A DNA stretch of 64,000 nucleotides from Streptomyces durmitorensis (GTDB lineage Bacteria; Actinomycetota; Actinomycetes; Streptomycetales; Streptomycetaceae), in NCBI RefSeq assembly GCF_023498005.1, contig NZ_CP097289.1:372001-436000 (forward strand), in the 5' to 3' direction. Position 1 is the first letter of the stretch; the number at the start of each line of letters is the position of its first letter. Made by a program: the position numbers and the translations under genes. Below, piece after piece: positions 8,892-18,323 of this stretch. The notes beneath the pieces were generated by a model. That model was not told the DNA's origin, made no database searches, and saw nothing but the letters and a program-made list of their open reading frames with translations.

Positions 8892-9182
8892 TCAGGGGGT
8901 GTCGCCGGACCAGTCCCAGCGGCGGCGGTCGCAGGGGCGCGGATCGCCCGGACGCGGGTCGTACATCGCGCGCCCACCGGCACCGAACTGCCCGAGCTCC
9001 GTGGGCAGGGCGACACCGGTGTCGATCTCGCCCTTCGTCCAGCCGGTGATGTCGAGCAGCAGACCGTCCAGCGGCCCGCCGACCAGCTCGGCATAGTCCC
9101 GCCCCGGCTGTGGGCCCTGCCGGGGGTCGTCATGATCCTGACCGTAGATCCGGCCGCGCAGCAACTCCTCATCCCTGTCCAT
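8892..9182 (-). CDS. Small hypothetical protein with GGPLDG motif
   Basis: A 96-residue frame with ATG at 9182. The central part reads AELVGGPLDGLLLDITGW followed by LPTELGQFGAGGRAMYDP, a compact pattern I associate with small uncharacterised actinobacterial proteins. The C-terminus is rich in Arg, Asp and Trp. It lies alone on the minus strand, convergent with the hypothetical protein at 8289-8828. No function can be assigned. Confidence 0.6.
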   Translation of the reverse strand: MDRDEELLRGRIYGQDHDDPRQGPQPGRDYAELVGGPLDGLLLDITGWTKGEIDTGVALPTELGQFGAGGRAMYDPRPGDPRPCDRRRWDWSGDTP

Positions 9183-9209
9183 ACATCCCACACTCCCAGC
9201 CACCACTGA

Positions 9210-9602
9210 CAATCCGCCCTGCCCAGGCTCGTCCCGCCAGAGAACTGGCCGACTCCAGCTCGGCCGTCCTACTCTGCCGAGGAAGATCGAGCGGACGGCC
9301 TGCTCTTCCAGTACGGCACGTACTCCTTCGACGGACCCCCGATGTTCTCGCTGGACTTGACCCGTCAGTTCGACATCATCGACGCCGCGGGCGAGCACGC
9401 TCACTACGTACAGGTCCATTGCGTCATCAGCTACATGCCCACCCCGGCCCTTCGGAGCCTCGGTTCCTTCGAGGCCTGGTTCTTTCACGACGCCGGTGAT
9501 GACCTCGCCCCATGGGCCGCCATCCGGGAATCGAGGCCGATGTGGGCGCTGCTGCGTGAGCTGGGGCCGAGCAGCGTCGACGTCCATGAGGAGCAGGTGT
9601 AG
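9210..9602 (+). pseudogene. N-terminally truncated hypothetical gene
   Basis: An open frame follows an in-frame TGA at 9207 and runs to a stop at 9602. Coding character (GLLFQYGTYSFDGPPMF, then YVQVHCVISY and AWFFHDAGDDL) begins well upstream of its first ATG at 9342, and there is no ATG, GTG or TTG in the first 44 codons. Either it starts at an unusual codon or the 5' part has been lost, which I think likelier. If translated from ATG 9342 it would give 86 residues lacking the conserved-looking start. Family not recognised. Confidence 0.5.
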
Positions 9603-9712
9603 CCGGCCCTCGTCCGCCCACCGCGCGAGAGGCGCCTGGCGTTCGTCGGGCCAGGTCACGGCCGTACCCTGAGGGGTCTTGTCGCCGCGCCGCACTCCAG
9701 GAGACCACTTTG

Positions 9713-10279
9713 ATGACCACGCCGCTCCCGTCGCTCCTGGAGGAGTACCCGGTCGTCGCCAGCGTCAAGGACGCGGATGATCTCGACGCCGTGCTGCGCT
9801 CCGACTGCCGCATCGTCTTCCTGCTCTACGGCACCGTCCTCGATCTGCCCGCGATCGTGCAGCGCCTCAAGGACGACGGCCGGGTCGTGCTCGTCAACGT
9901 GGACCTGCTCGAAGGCTTCGCCGCCAAGGAGATCGTGGTGCGCTACGTCAAGGAGAAGACGGCCGCCGACGGGATCCTCAGCTCCAAGGCCTTCATGCTG
10001 CGCGCCGCCCGCGAGCTCGGCCTGTACACGGTGCACCGCTTCTTCCTCATCGACTCGCTCTCGTACCGCAACCTCGCCCCGCAGGTACGCATGTCGAAGG
10101 CCGACTGCGTGGAGATCCTGCCGGGCTGCATGCCGAGGGTCATCTCCTGGGTCGTGGCGGACATCGACGTGCCGCTCATCGCGGGCGGTCTGGTCTGCGA
10201 CCGGGACGACGTGTTCGCGGCGCTGAAGGCGGGAGCGAGCGCGATCGCCTCGTCGAACCGAGAGGTCTGGGCGATGTGA
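9713..10279 (+). CDS. GlpP-family RNA-binding antiterminator
   Basis: A 188-residue protein whose whole length fits the GlpP family (glycerol-uptake operon antiterminator, COG1954). Its TIM-barrel-like segments include RIVFLLYGTVLDLPAIVQRL, KTAADGILSSKAFMLRAA, EILPGCMPRVI and PLIAGGLVCDRDDVFAAL. B. subtilis GlpP binds glp leader RNA with glycerol 3-phosphate and prevents termination. Here the next DNA is a leader with a terminator and an alternative hairpin, followed by catabolic genes, so it probably acts on that leader. It corresponds to E. coli YgcP. The start is ATG 9713; a TTG three bases earlier is in frame. The ligand may be a phosphosugar made by the cluster's kinase. Confidence 0.88.
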   Translation: MTTPLPSLLEEYPVVASVKDADDLDAVLRSDCRIVFLLYGTVLDLPAIVQRLKDDGRVVLVNVDLLEGFAAKEIVVRYVKEKTAADGILSSKAFMLRAARELGLYTVHRFFLIDSLSYRNLAPQVRMSKADCVEILPGCMPRVISWVVADIDVPLIAGGLVCDRDDVFAALKAGASAIASSNREVWAM

Positions 10280-10313
10280 AATCGGGGGTTGACACTGCCG
10301 ACACCCCCGATTT
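10279..10313 (+). terminator. Terminator hairpin after the antiterminator gene
   Basis: A perfect 11-base-pair stem, AAATCGGGGGT (10279-10289) with ACCCCCGATTT (10303-10313), begins at the last base of the stop codon. It is followed by a weak T-rich stretch. It should end the short transcript of the GlpP-family gene. Its loop contains the -35 of the following promoter. Confidence 0.75.
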
Positions 10314-10318
10314 ACTTT
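10289..10318 (+). promoter_or_regulatory. Sigma-70-like promoter embedded in the hairpin
   Basis: TTGACA (10289-10294), an 18-base spacer and TACTTT (10313-10318) form the best HrdB-type promoter I saw near here. It lies within and just after the terminator hairpin of the upstream gene, so the -35 falls in the hairpin loop. A transcript from about 10325 would carry a leader of roughly 215 bases before the permease gene. Confidence 0.55.
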
Positions 10319-10376
10319 TGCGGAGCGGCCCGCAGAAGGCGCCGCCCCATGCTGCACCACAATCACATATCGGCTT

Positions 10377-10439
10377 CCGGAACACAGGTCAATGGACCTC
10401 TGCTCCGGGGCAGTTACTAGAGACCAGAGAACAGTAACT
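10377..10439 (+). promoter_or_regulatory. Leader hairpin plus putative antiterminator
   Basis: Two structures sit upstream of the terminator. A long imperfect hairpin pairs 10377-10390 with 10395-10408 (12 of 14 positions, AATG loop) and could be a protein-binding element. Then AGTTACT (10412-10418) is perfectly complementary to AGTAACT (10433-10439), which is also the left arm of the terminator, so the two pairings exclude each other. This is the classical antiterminator arrangement. The likely binding partner is the GlpP-family protein encoded just upstream; a small-molecule riboswitch is the alternative. Confidence 0.6.
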
Positions 10440-10474
10440 CCACCCGACACCGGGAGAGTTGCTGTTCTTTTTTT
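10429..10474 (+). terminator. Intrinsic terminator in the permease leader
   Basis: A 12-base-pair stem (10429-10440 with 10456-10467, one G-U pair) encloses a loop that can itself form CCC/GGG. It is followed directly by seven T residues (10468-10474). A true T-tract terminator is unusual in this GC-rich sequence. It lies about 70 bases before the permease GTG and would stop transcription of the whole catabolic cluster unless the alternative upstream pairing forms. Confidence 0.75.
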
Positions 10475-10542
10475 GTGCCCTTTTGCGGCACACCTTCCTG
10501 CCCCGTCCTGCCCTGCATTTCCACAAAGAGGTGGTGAGCGCC

Positions 10543-11844
10543 GTGACCAAGTCCCAGAGGTGGATCAGTTTTCTGATCCTGTCGATGACCTGCGGAATCG
10601 TCTATCAGGTCGCGTACATACGGTTCGTGTTCCTGGGACCCACGGCACGAGCCCTCGATCTGTCCGCGCAGGACTACGCCAACATCATCTCGATCTTCGG
10701 CATCGTCGCCATGGTGATGTACTTCTTCGGCGGATGGTTCGCCGACAGGTTCCGGCCCAAGGCCCTCATCGTGACCGCACTCGTCGGCACCGGCGTGGCC
10801 GACCTCTATCTGGGGACCGTCCCGGGATACTGGGGAATTCTCGCCGCGCACGTCCTCATGGCCGTCATGGGAATGGGGCTCTACTGGGCCGCTCTGGTGA
10901 AAGCCATCGGAATGCTGGGCGATTCCTCCGAGCAGGGCCGCCTGTTCGGTTTCCTGGAGGGCGTGCGGGGTGTCACGTCGACGATCGTCGGCTTCGTGGG
11001 GACGGCCGTCGTCGCGGCGAGCGTCGCCGAGGCGGCGGGCGTGCTGTGGCTCATCCGCATCTACGGCGTCCTGTGCTTCGTCTATGCCGCGCTCGTCTGG
11101 CTGTTCGTCAAGGGCGACGAGGAGCGTCTGGCCGGCCTCGGCTCCAGCACCGTCACCCTGCACCAGCTGTGGCGTGCCGCGCGCAACAAGTACACGTGGC
11201 TGATCGGCGGCACGGTCATGCTGATGTACTGCTTCTACACCACGCTCGGCTACTTCTCGCCGCTCCTGGAGCACCAGTACGGGATGGCCGCCGCGCTGAT
11301 CGGCGTCATCGGCGTCGTACGCACCTACGTCTTCCAGTTCGTCGCCGGTCCGGCCGGCGGAGTCGTGGTGGACAAGGTCACCCGCTCCACGCCCCGCTTT
11401 CTGCGCTTGATGTTCGCGGGCTGCGCCGCCATCGCCCTGGTCTTCCTCGTCCTGCCGCGCGCCTCGGCCTTCAAGTGGGTCGCCCTGGCTCTGATGTTCG
11501 CGCTGTGCCTGCTGGTGTTCGCCAGCCGGGGCGTCTACTGGGCACAGGTCGGCGAGGTCGAGATCCCGGAGAACGAGCGCGGCGGCGTCATCGGCCTCGC
11601 ATCGGGGATCGCCTATCTGCCCGACGCCTTCTTGCCCACCGTGTGCGCCTGGTGGATCGGCGACCCGGCCGCCACGCCGGCCGTTCCCGAGCACGGCGGC
11701 GGCTACACCACCCTCTTCCTGTTCCTCCTGGCCATGGCGCTGCTCGGCCTGGGGCTCACCACCCTCACCACCCGCGTCCGGCGCCGCGAACTGGCCGCAC
11801 GCACCGAGCCGTTCACCCCCGAGGCGGTGACCGTGAGCGCCTGA
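10543..11844 (+). CDS. MFS transporter of the ygc-type catabolic cluster (YqcE-like)
   Basis: A 433-residue, twelve-segment major facilitator permease. GTG 10543 is preferred because GAGGTGG lies eight bases upstream; the frame continues 5' through the leader but that part is not coding-like. The first loop has the MFS motif-A region (FFGGWFADRFRPKALI). It presumably imports the sugar, polyol or acid used by the enzymes downstream. It is the first gene after the leader terminator and so should be directly controlled by it. The gene set matches E. coli ygcP-yqcE-ygcW-ygcU-ygcE by memory; substrate unknown. Confidence 0.85.
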   Translation: MTKSQRWISFLILSMTCGIVYQVAYIRFVFLGPTARALDLSAQDYANIISIFGIVAMVMYFFGGWFADRFRPKALIVTALVGTGVADLYLGTVPGYWGILAAHVLMAVMGMGLYWAALVKAIGMLGDSSEQGRLFGFLEGVRGVTSTIVGFVGTAVVAASVAEAAGVLWLIRIYGVLCFVYAALVWLFVKGDEERLAGLGSSTVTLHQLWRAARNKYTWLIGGTVMLMYCFYTTLGYFSPLLEHQYGMAAALIGVIGVVRTYVFQFVAGPAGGVVVDKVTRSTPRFLRLMFAGCAAIALVFLVLPRASAFKWVALALMFALCLLVFASRGVYWAQVGEVEIPENERGGVIGLASGIAYLPDAFLPTVCAWWIGDPAATPAVPEHGGGYTTLFLFLLAMALLGLGLTTLTTRVRRRELAARTEPFTPEAVTVSA

Positions 11845-11912
11845 ACCACCCGCCGGGCCCCCTGCCCGCAGCCCACCACTTGCCCGCAGCACCACGAAAG
11901 AGCGAACTCCCC

Positions 11913-12689
11913 ATGGACATCACCGAGTTCCACCGCGACTTCTTCTCCCTCGACGGCAAGAACGCCATCGTCACCGGCGGCAACACCGGCCTCGGCCAGG
12001 CCTTTTCGCTGGCCCTGGCCAAGGCGGGGGCGAACGTCTTCGTGCCGTCCGTCGCCGACGACGACGGCACGACCCGCAAGCTCATCGAGGCCGAAGGGCG
12101 CCGCATGGAGTTCCTCGCGGCCGACCTCACCGAGCCCGGTGTGCCGCGGCAGATCGTCGAGGGGTGCGCGGACGCCTTCGGATCGGTCGACATCGTGGTC
12201 AACTCGGCGGGCATCTGCAATCTCGCCGACGTGGAGAAGTTCGGGCGGTCCGAATGGGACCCGATGATCAGCGTGAACCTCACGGCGCCGTTCGAGCTGA
12301 GCCACGAGGCCATCCGATTCATGATCCCGCAGCGCTCCGGCAAGATCATCAACATCGCGTCGATGTTCTCGTTCCTCGGCGGCCAGTTCTCCCCGGCCTA
12401 CGCCGCCACCAAGCACGGCATCGCCGGCTTCACCAAGGCCTACTGCGACGAAGTCGCCCAGCACAACATCCAGGTCAACGCGATCGCGCCCGGCTACTTC
12501 GCCACGAAGATCACCGAGGCGACGCGGGCGGACGCCGAGACCAACCAGCGCGTCCTTGACCACATCCCGGCCGGCCGCTGGGGCGACGTCGCCGACCTGA
12601 TGGGGACGACGGTCTTCCTCGCGTCGCGCGCCTCGGACTACGTCAACGGCCACGTCCTCCCCGTCGACGGGGGCTACCTGGTCCGCTGA
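11913..12689 (+). CDS. ygcW: SDR-family oxidoreductase, YgcW-like
   Basis: A 258-residue classical short-chain dehydrogenase: cofactor loop TGGNTGLG at 21-28, NSAG at 97-100, catalytic Ser150, Tyr163 and Lys167, and a C-terminal NGHVLPVDGGYLVR. The N-terminal DFFSLDGKNAIVTGGN and the tail closely match my memory of E. coli YgcW, an uncharacterised SDR related to 2-deoxygluconate/gluconate dehydrogenases. It would oxidise or reduce a carbonyl/hydroxyl of the imported compound with NAD(P). It lies 68 bases after the permease in the same operon. Confidence 0.88.
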   Translation: MDITEFHRDFFSLDGKNAIVTGGNTGLGQAFSLALAKAGANVFVPSVADDDGTTRKLIEAEGRRMEFLAADLTEPGVPRQIVEGCADAFGSVDIVVNSAGICNLADVEKFGRSEWDPMISVNLTAPFELSHEAIRFMIPQRSGKIINIASMFSFLGGQFSPAYAATKHGIAGFTKAYCDEVAQHNIQVNAIAPGYFATKITEATRADAETNQRVLDHIPAGRWGDVADLMGTTVFLASRASDYVNGHVLPVDGGYLVR

Positions 12690-12760
12690 GCCCGCCGCCC
12701 TCGCCCGCCCCGAACCCCTACGGCACACCCCTCACACCGCACCGAACGAGGTAGATCACC

Positions 12761-14224
12761 ATGACCCAGTCGCTCTCCAAGCTCACCCGCGAGGACATCG
12801 TCGCCCGCCTCACCGACCTGCTCACCGCCGAGCAGATCGTCACGGACGAGGAGCAGCTCAAGCTCGCGAGCGTCGACCGGTTCAAGAAGTACCAGTCCGT
12901 GCACGGCATCTTCGACGGCCCGATCCCGGCCGCGATCGTCAACGCCCGCTCCACCGAGGACATCGCCAAGGTCCTCGCCTTCGCCGACGACAACAAGATC
13001 AACGTCGTCGCCCGCACCGGCCGCACCGGCACCGAGGGCGGCCTGGAGACCGCGGTCGAGGACACCCTCGTACTCGACGGCTCGGGCCTCGACGAGATCA
13101 TCAGGATCGACCCGGAGAACATGCAGGCCACCGTCCAGTGCGGCGTTCCGCTTCAGCTCCTGGAGGACACGCTGCGCGCGCAGGGCCTGACCACCGGCCA
13201 CTCCCCGCAGTCCAAGCCCCTGGCCCAGTACGGCGGCCTGGTCTCCACCCGCTCCATCGGCCAGTTCTCCACCCTCTACGGGGCGATCGAGGACATGGTC
13301 GTCGGCCTGGAGGCGGTCTTCCCCGACGGCACCGTCACCCGCATCAAGAACGTGCCGCGCCGCTCGGCGGGCCCGGACATCCGGCACATCGTCATCGGCA
13401 ACGAGGGCGCGCTGTGCTACATCACCGAGGTCACCGTCAAGATCTTCAAGTACCAGCCGGAGAACAACGAGTTCCACGGCTTCCTCGTCGACGACATCGC
13501 CACCGGCGTGAAGGTGATCCGCGAGGTCGTGACGAACGGCTTCAAGCCGTCCGTGGTGCGCGTGTACTCGCCGGAGGACGCCCGCCAGCACTTCGCGCAC
13601 TTCTACGACGGCAAGGTCGTCGTGGTCTTCGTCGCCGAGGGCCCCCGGGGCATCGTCCGCGCCACCAGCGAGGAGATCGAGCGCGTCATCGGCCAGTACG
13701 CGCACCAGAAGGTCGACCCGGCCCTCATCGAGAACTGGTTCGACAACCTCAACTGGGGCGTCGACAAGATCGAGGCCGAGCAGCAGGTCATGCTCAAGCA
13801 GGCTGAACTCGGCTACACCACCGAGGTCTCGGTCGACTGGTCGCGCACCGTCGAGCTGTACGACAACGTCATGCACCGCATCCGCACCGAGTTCCCCGCG
13901 GCCGACGACCTGGTCATGCTGGGCGCCCACTCCTCGCACAGCTACCAGACGGGCACGAACCTCTACTTCGTCTACGACTACAAGATCAACTGCGAGCCGC
14001 GGGAAGAGATCAACAAGTACCACATCCCGCTCAACGCGATCATCGTCGAGGAGGCCCTGAGGGTCGGCGGCTCGATCGTCCACCACCACGGCATCGGCAA
14101 GTACCGCGCGCCCTGGACCACACAGGAGCACGGCAGCGCGTACGCGATCCTCGCCAAGCTCAAGGAGACCTTCGACCCGAACGGGATCATGAACAAGGGC
14201 ACCATCTTCCCGACGGACGCCTGA
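12761..14224 (+). CDS. ygcU: FAD-linked oxidoreductase, YgcU-like
   Basis: A 487-residue flavoprotein with an FAD_binding_4 (PCMH) domain (RTGRTGTEGG at 85-94; STRSIGQFSTLYGAIEDMV region) and an FAD-oxidase C-terminal domain with HHHGIGK at 441-447, the pattern of alkyl-dihydroxyacetone-phosphate synthase and D-lactate dehydrogenase relatives. Long stretches such as GHSPQSKPLAQYGG and RRSAGPDIRHIVIGNEGAL agree with my memory of E. coli YgcU. It likely oxidises a hydroxyacid or a phosphorylated intermediate. E. coli has neighbouring electron-transfer flavoprotein genes ygcQR; none is present here. ATG 12761 follows GAGGTAG. Confidence 0.9.
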   Translation: MTQSLSKLTREDIVARLTDLLTAEQIVTDEEQLKLASVDRFKKYQSVHGIFDGPIPAAIVNARSTEDIAKVLAFADDNKINVVARTGRTGTEGGLETAVEDTLVLDGSGLDEIIRIDPENMQATVQCGVPLQLLEDTLRAQGLTTGHSPQSKPLAQYGGLVSTRSIGQFSTLYGAIEDMVVGLEAVFPDGTVTRIKNVPRRSAGPDIRHIVIGNEGALCYITEVTVKIFKYQPENNEFHGFLVDDIATGVKVIREVVTNGFKPSVVRVYSPEDARQHFAHFYDGKVVVVFVAEGPRGIVRATSEEIERVIGQYAHQKVDPALIENWFDNLNWGVDKIEAEQQVMLKQAELGYTTEVSVDWSRTVELYDNVMHRIRTEFPAADDLVMLGAHSSHSYQTGTNLYFVYDYKINCEPREEINKYHIPLNAIIVEEALRVGGSIVHHHGIGKYRAPWTTQEHGSAYAILAKLKETFDPNGIMNKGTIFPTDA

Positions 14225-14236
14225 AGTCCCTTGCCC

Positions 14237-14271
14237 GCGGGCCCGGTCGCGCCCCCGGCGACCGGGCCCGC
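14237..14271 (+). terminator. Strong intercistronic hairpin
   Basis: A perfect 14-base-pair inverted repeat (14237-14250 with 14258-14271, seven-base loop) lies between the FAD oxidase and kinase genes. No T-tract follows. It could act as a partial terminator or as an mRNA-stabilising element that lowers or separates kinase expression. Confidence 0.65.
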
Positions 14272-14321
14272 GCCCTTCTCCTCCCCGTCCCCCTTCCCCG
14301 TACGACCTGACCGGAGTGGGC

Positions 14322-15761
14322 ATGAACAGCACCCGTCCCCGCTACTTCATCGGCATCGACAACGGCTCCCAGTCGTCCAAGGTGACCGTCTTCGACGCCC
14401 ATGGCCGTGCCGTCAGCGAGGGCCGGGCCGCGCTGCGGCCCTACGACACCCCGCGCCCCGGTGTCGTCGAGCACCCGGACGACGACCTGTGGACATCGAT
14501 CGGCGAGGCGAGCCGTGCGGCCATGGCGGCCTTCGGCGGGAGCGTGGCGGACATCGCGGGAGTGGGCCTGTGCACGATCCGGTTCTGCCGCGCGATCCTC
14601 ACGGCGGACGGCACCCTCGCCCAGCCGGTGATGAGCTGGATGGACGAGCGGGTCTCCCTGCCCTACACGCGCACGAACCCCGAGGCGGCCTACGTCACCA
14701 CCTCGTCCGGCTACATCAGCCACCGCCTGACGGGCGCCTTCCGTGACACGGCGGCCAATTGCGCCGGCATGTGGCCGCTGGACCCCGACACCTGGCAGTG
14801 GACGGACGACGAAGCGGAACTGGCCAAGTACGGCATCCCGCGCGACATGCTCGTCGAGCTGGTCCGGCCCGGTGACACGCTCGGCACGGTCACCGAGGCC
14901 GCCGCCGCCCACACCGGCATCCCGGTCGGCATCCCCGTCGTCGCCACCGCCAACGACAAGGCGGTCGAGGCCCTCGGCTGCGGCCTGCGCACCCCCGACA
15001 CATTCCTCGTCTCCCTGGGCACGTACGTCGCGGGCATGACGACAGGCCCGCGCAACGTCCGGGACGCGACCGACTTCTGGACCAACTACGCCTCCGAGCC
15101 GCACCGTTACCTCTACGAGTCCCACGGCGTACGGCGCGGCATGTGGACGGTCAGCTGGTACCGCGACCTGCTCGGCGAGGAGGCGGCAGCACACGCGCGT
15201 GCGGCGGGACTCTCCGTCGAGGAGTACCTCAACTCCGAGGCGGCGAAGGTCCCCGCGGGCTCCGACGGCCTGATGACGGTCCTGGACTGGCTCGCCCCCG
15301 GCGACGCCCCCTTCCGCAAGGGGTCCATCCTCGGCTTCGACGGCCGCCAGGGCCGCTTCCACATCTACCGCTCGATCCTCGAGGCCCTCGCCATGACCGT
15401 CCATGACACCGGCGCCCGGATGGCGGCGGAACTGGGCGCCGAGTACCGCGAGGTCATCGTCTCCGGCGGCGGCTCCCGCTCCGACCTGATGATGCAGATC
15501 CACGCCGATGTCCACGGTGTCCCGGCCCGCCGCGCCGAGGCATCGAGCACCGCCGGGCTCGGGGCCGCGATCTGCGCGGCGGTGGGCCTGGGTGCGTACG
15601 CGGACTTCGACGAAGCGGTGGCCGCGATGGTCCGCCCCGGCGAGATCTTCCTGCCCGACGAGGCCCACCACCAGCTCTACCGTCGCCTGGAGGAGGTCCA
15701 CCGGGACGTACGAGGCCACACGGACGCGATCTACCGGCGGAGTTACGACATCTTCGGATAG
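14322..15761 (+). CDS. FGGY-family carbohydrate kinase (YgcE-like)
   Basis: A 479-residue kinase of the FGGY family (glycerol, xylulose and related kinases): N-terminal phosphate loop GIDNGSQSSKV at about 10-20 and the second nucleotide-binding motif SGGGSRSDL at about 381-389. ATG 14322 is chosen because GGAG sits five bases upstream; a GTG six bases earlier overlaps that site. It is the last gene of the ygc-type cluster and corresponds to E. coli YgcE by position. Its phosphorylated product is a plausible ligand for the GlpP-like antiterminator. Substrate not predictable from sequence alone. Confidence 0.88.
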   Translation: MNSTRPRYFIGIDNGSQSSKVTVFDAHGRAVSEGRAALRPYDTPRPGVVEHPDDDLWTSIGEASRAAMAAFGGSVADIAGVGLCTIRFCRAILTADGTLAQPVMSWMDERVSLPYTRTNPEAAYVTTSSGYISHRLTGAFRDTAANCAGMWPLDPDTWQWTDDEAELAKYGIPRDMLVELVRPGDTLGTVTEAAAAHTGIPVGIPVVATANDKAVEALGCGLRTPDTFLVSLGTYVAGMTTGPRNVRDATDFWTNYASEPHRYLYESHGVRRGMWTVSWYRDLLGEEAAAHARAAGLSVEEYLNSEAAKVPAGSDGLMTVLDWLAPGDAPFRKGSILGFDGRQGRFHIYRSILEALAMTVHDTGARMAAELGAEYREVIVSGGGSRSDLMMQIHADVHGVPARRAEASSTAGLGAAICAAVGLGAYADFDEAVAAMVRPGEIFLPDEAHHQLYRRLEEVHRDVRGHTDAIYRRSYDIFG

Positions 15762-15966
15762 GCCCGCGCGCGTGGCCGTCATCGGACGGAGGAGTCTTGC
15801 GCCGGGGCGATCTGCGATCTCGGCGTGCCCGAGCCGCGGTGCCCGAGCCGCGGGAAGCGGCTGCGCCCCCTCGGCGCCTCGACATCGGCGAGATGGGTGA
15901 CGAACTCGCCGAAGGACTCGGTGCCCCACCGCGAGCCACGAAGACCATCGCCGCTGACGCAGCCCC

Positions 15967-16875
15967 TCACTCCCGACCTGGCAACGGCAGCTCCGGGTGG
16001 TGACGCAGCGCCTCCAGCACGGCGCGCACCGCAGCGCGGGGCGGTGAGCCCCGGCGGATCGCCGCCGTGATCGTGCGGGTCACCGGAGTGGCGAGTTCCC
16101 TGGTGGCGACGTCGTAGCGGCGGTCGACCGCCAGGCCGGGCAACAGCGCGATGGAAAGGCCGGCCTCGACGTGCTGAAGGGTCATCATGTAGTTGCTGAA
16201 CCGGCAGACCACGCGCGGCTCGAAGCTCGCTTGACGGCACAGGCGCAGCGCGAGATTGGCCATGTACGACTGCGGGATGTCGAACGCCCAGGGCTCGTCC
16301 GCGTAGGCCGCCAGGTCCACGGCGCCGCGCCCGGCCGCGGGGTGCTCGGGCGGGACCACGAGGAGGACCGGGTCCGTGGCCAGCGGCACGATGTCCAGGT
16401 CCGGCCCCAGGGGCAGCTCGTCGAAGTCCGTGGTCGTGATGATGATGTCCGCGTCGCCGCCCCGCAGCGCGGGCATGCTCGCGTGCGGCTCCAGCTCGAG
16501 CAGCTCGACGTCGAGGTGCGGATGCTCGCGCGCCAGCCGGCTCACCGCCGGCACGGCCATGGTGTGAATCGCGCTCTGGAAGGCCCCCAGTCGCACCAGA
16601 CCGGCGGGTTCCTCGCCGAACCCGCGCAGCTCCGCCTCCACGCTGCCCATGTGATCGAGGATCGCCCGCGCCCGCCGCGCGAGGATCAGTCCGGCCGGGG
16701 TCAGCCGGACCCGGCGCCCTGTGCGTTCGAGGAGCTGCGTGCGCGTCTCGGCCTCCAGCACGGCGAGCTGCTGAGACACGCTCGACGGGCTCAGGTTGGC
16801 GGCTTGGGCGACCGCTCTGACGGTTCCGAGCATGTCGAGCTGGCTCAGGAGCCGGAGCCTCCAGGGGTTCATCAT
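15967..16875 (-). CDS. dgdR: LysR-type regulator, probable DgdR
   Basis: A 302-residue LysR-type regulator. Residues 5-60 form the winged helix (LDMLGTVRAVAQAANLSPSSVSQQLAVLE) and the rest is the periplasmic-binding-like effector domain. It is divergently transcribed from the decarboxylase gene starting at 16963. In Burkholderia cepacia the LysR-family DgdR represses dgdA from the same arrangement, so the name is given mainly on context. Two adjacent ATG codons (16875, 16872) are possible starts. Confidence 0.8.
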   Translation of the reverse strand: MMNPWRLRLLSQLDMLGTVRAVAQAANLSPSSVSQQLAVLEAETRTQLLERTGRRVRLTPAGLILARRARAILDHMGSVEAELRGFGEEPAGLVRLGAFQSAIHTMAVPAVSRLAREHPHLDVELLELEPHASMPALRGGDADIIITTTDFDELPLGPDLDIVPLATDPVLLVVPPEHPAAGRGAVDLAAYADEPWAFDIPQSYMANLALRLCRQASFEPRVVCRFSNYMMTLQHVEAGLSIALLPGLAVDRRYDVATRELATPVTRTITAAIRRGSPPRAAVRAVLEALRHHPELPLPGRE

Positions 16876-16892
16876 GCCCCCATTGTTGTGCG

Positions 16893-16904
16893 GTTCTGCC
16901 GAAC
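16893..16904. promoter_or_regulatory. Inverted repeat between dgdR and dgdA
   Basis: GTTC-TGCC-GAAC lies in the 87-base gap between the divergent genes, a plausible core of a LysR-type operator. The half-sites are short, so this is a weak candidate. Confidence 0.3.
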
Positions 16905-16923
16905 AGGAAAGCCGGAATCGTGA

Positions 16924-18291
<1,368 letters not shown>

Positions 18292-18323
18292 GACGCAGAA
18301 CACGAGAGGGCGGTGTGACGTCC

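Noticed and set aside
10392..12689. Plus-strand frame of 765 codons ending in the SDR gene
   Set aside because: Only its last 258 codons are the SDR; the rest is a shadow of the permease in another frame.
15762..15966. Possible gene between the kinase and LysR genes
   Set aside because: No frame has a start with ribosome site and consistent codon bias; there is only a short GTGCCCGAGCCGCG duplication near 15826.
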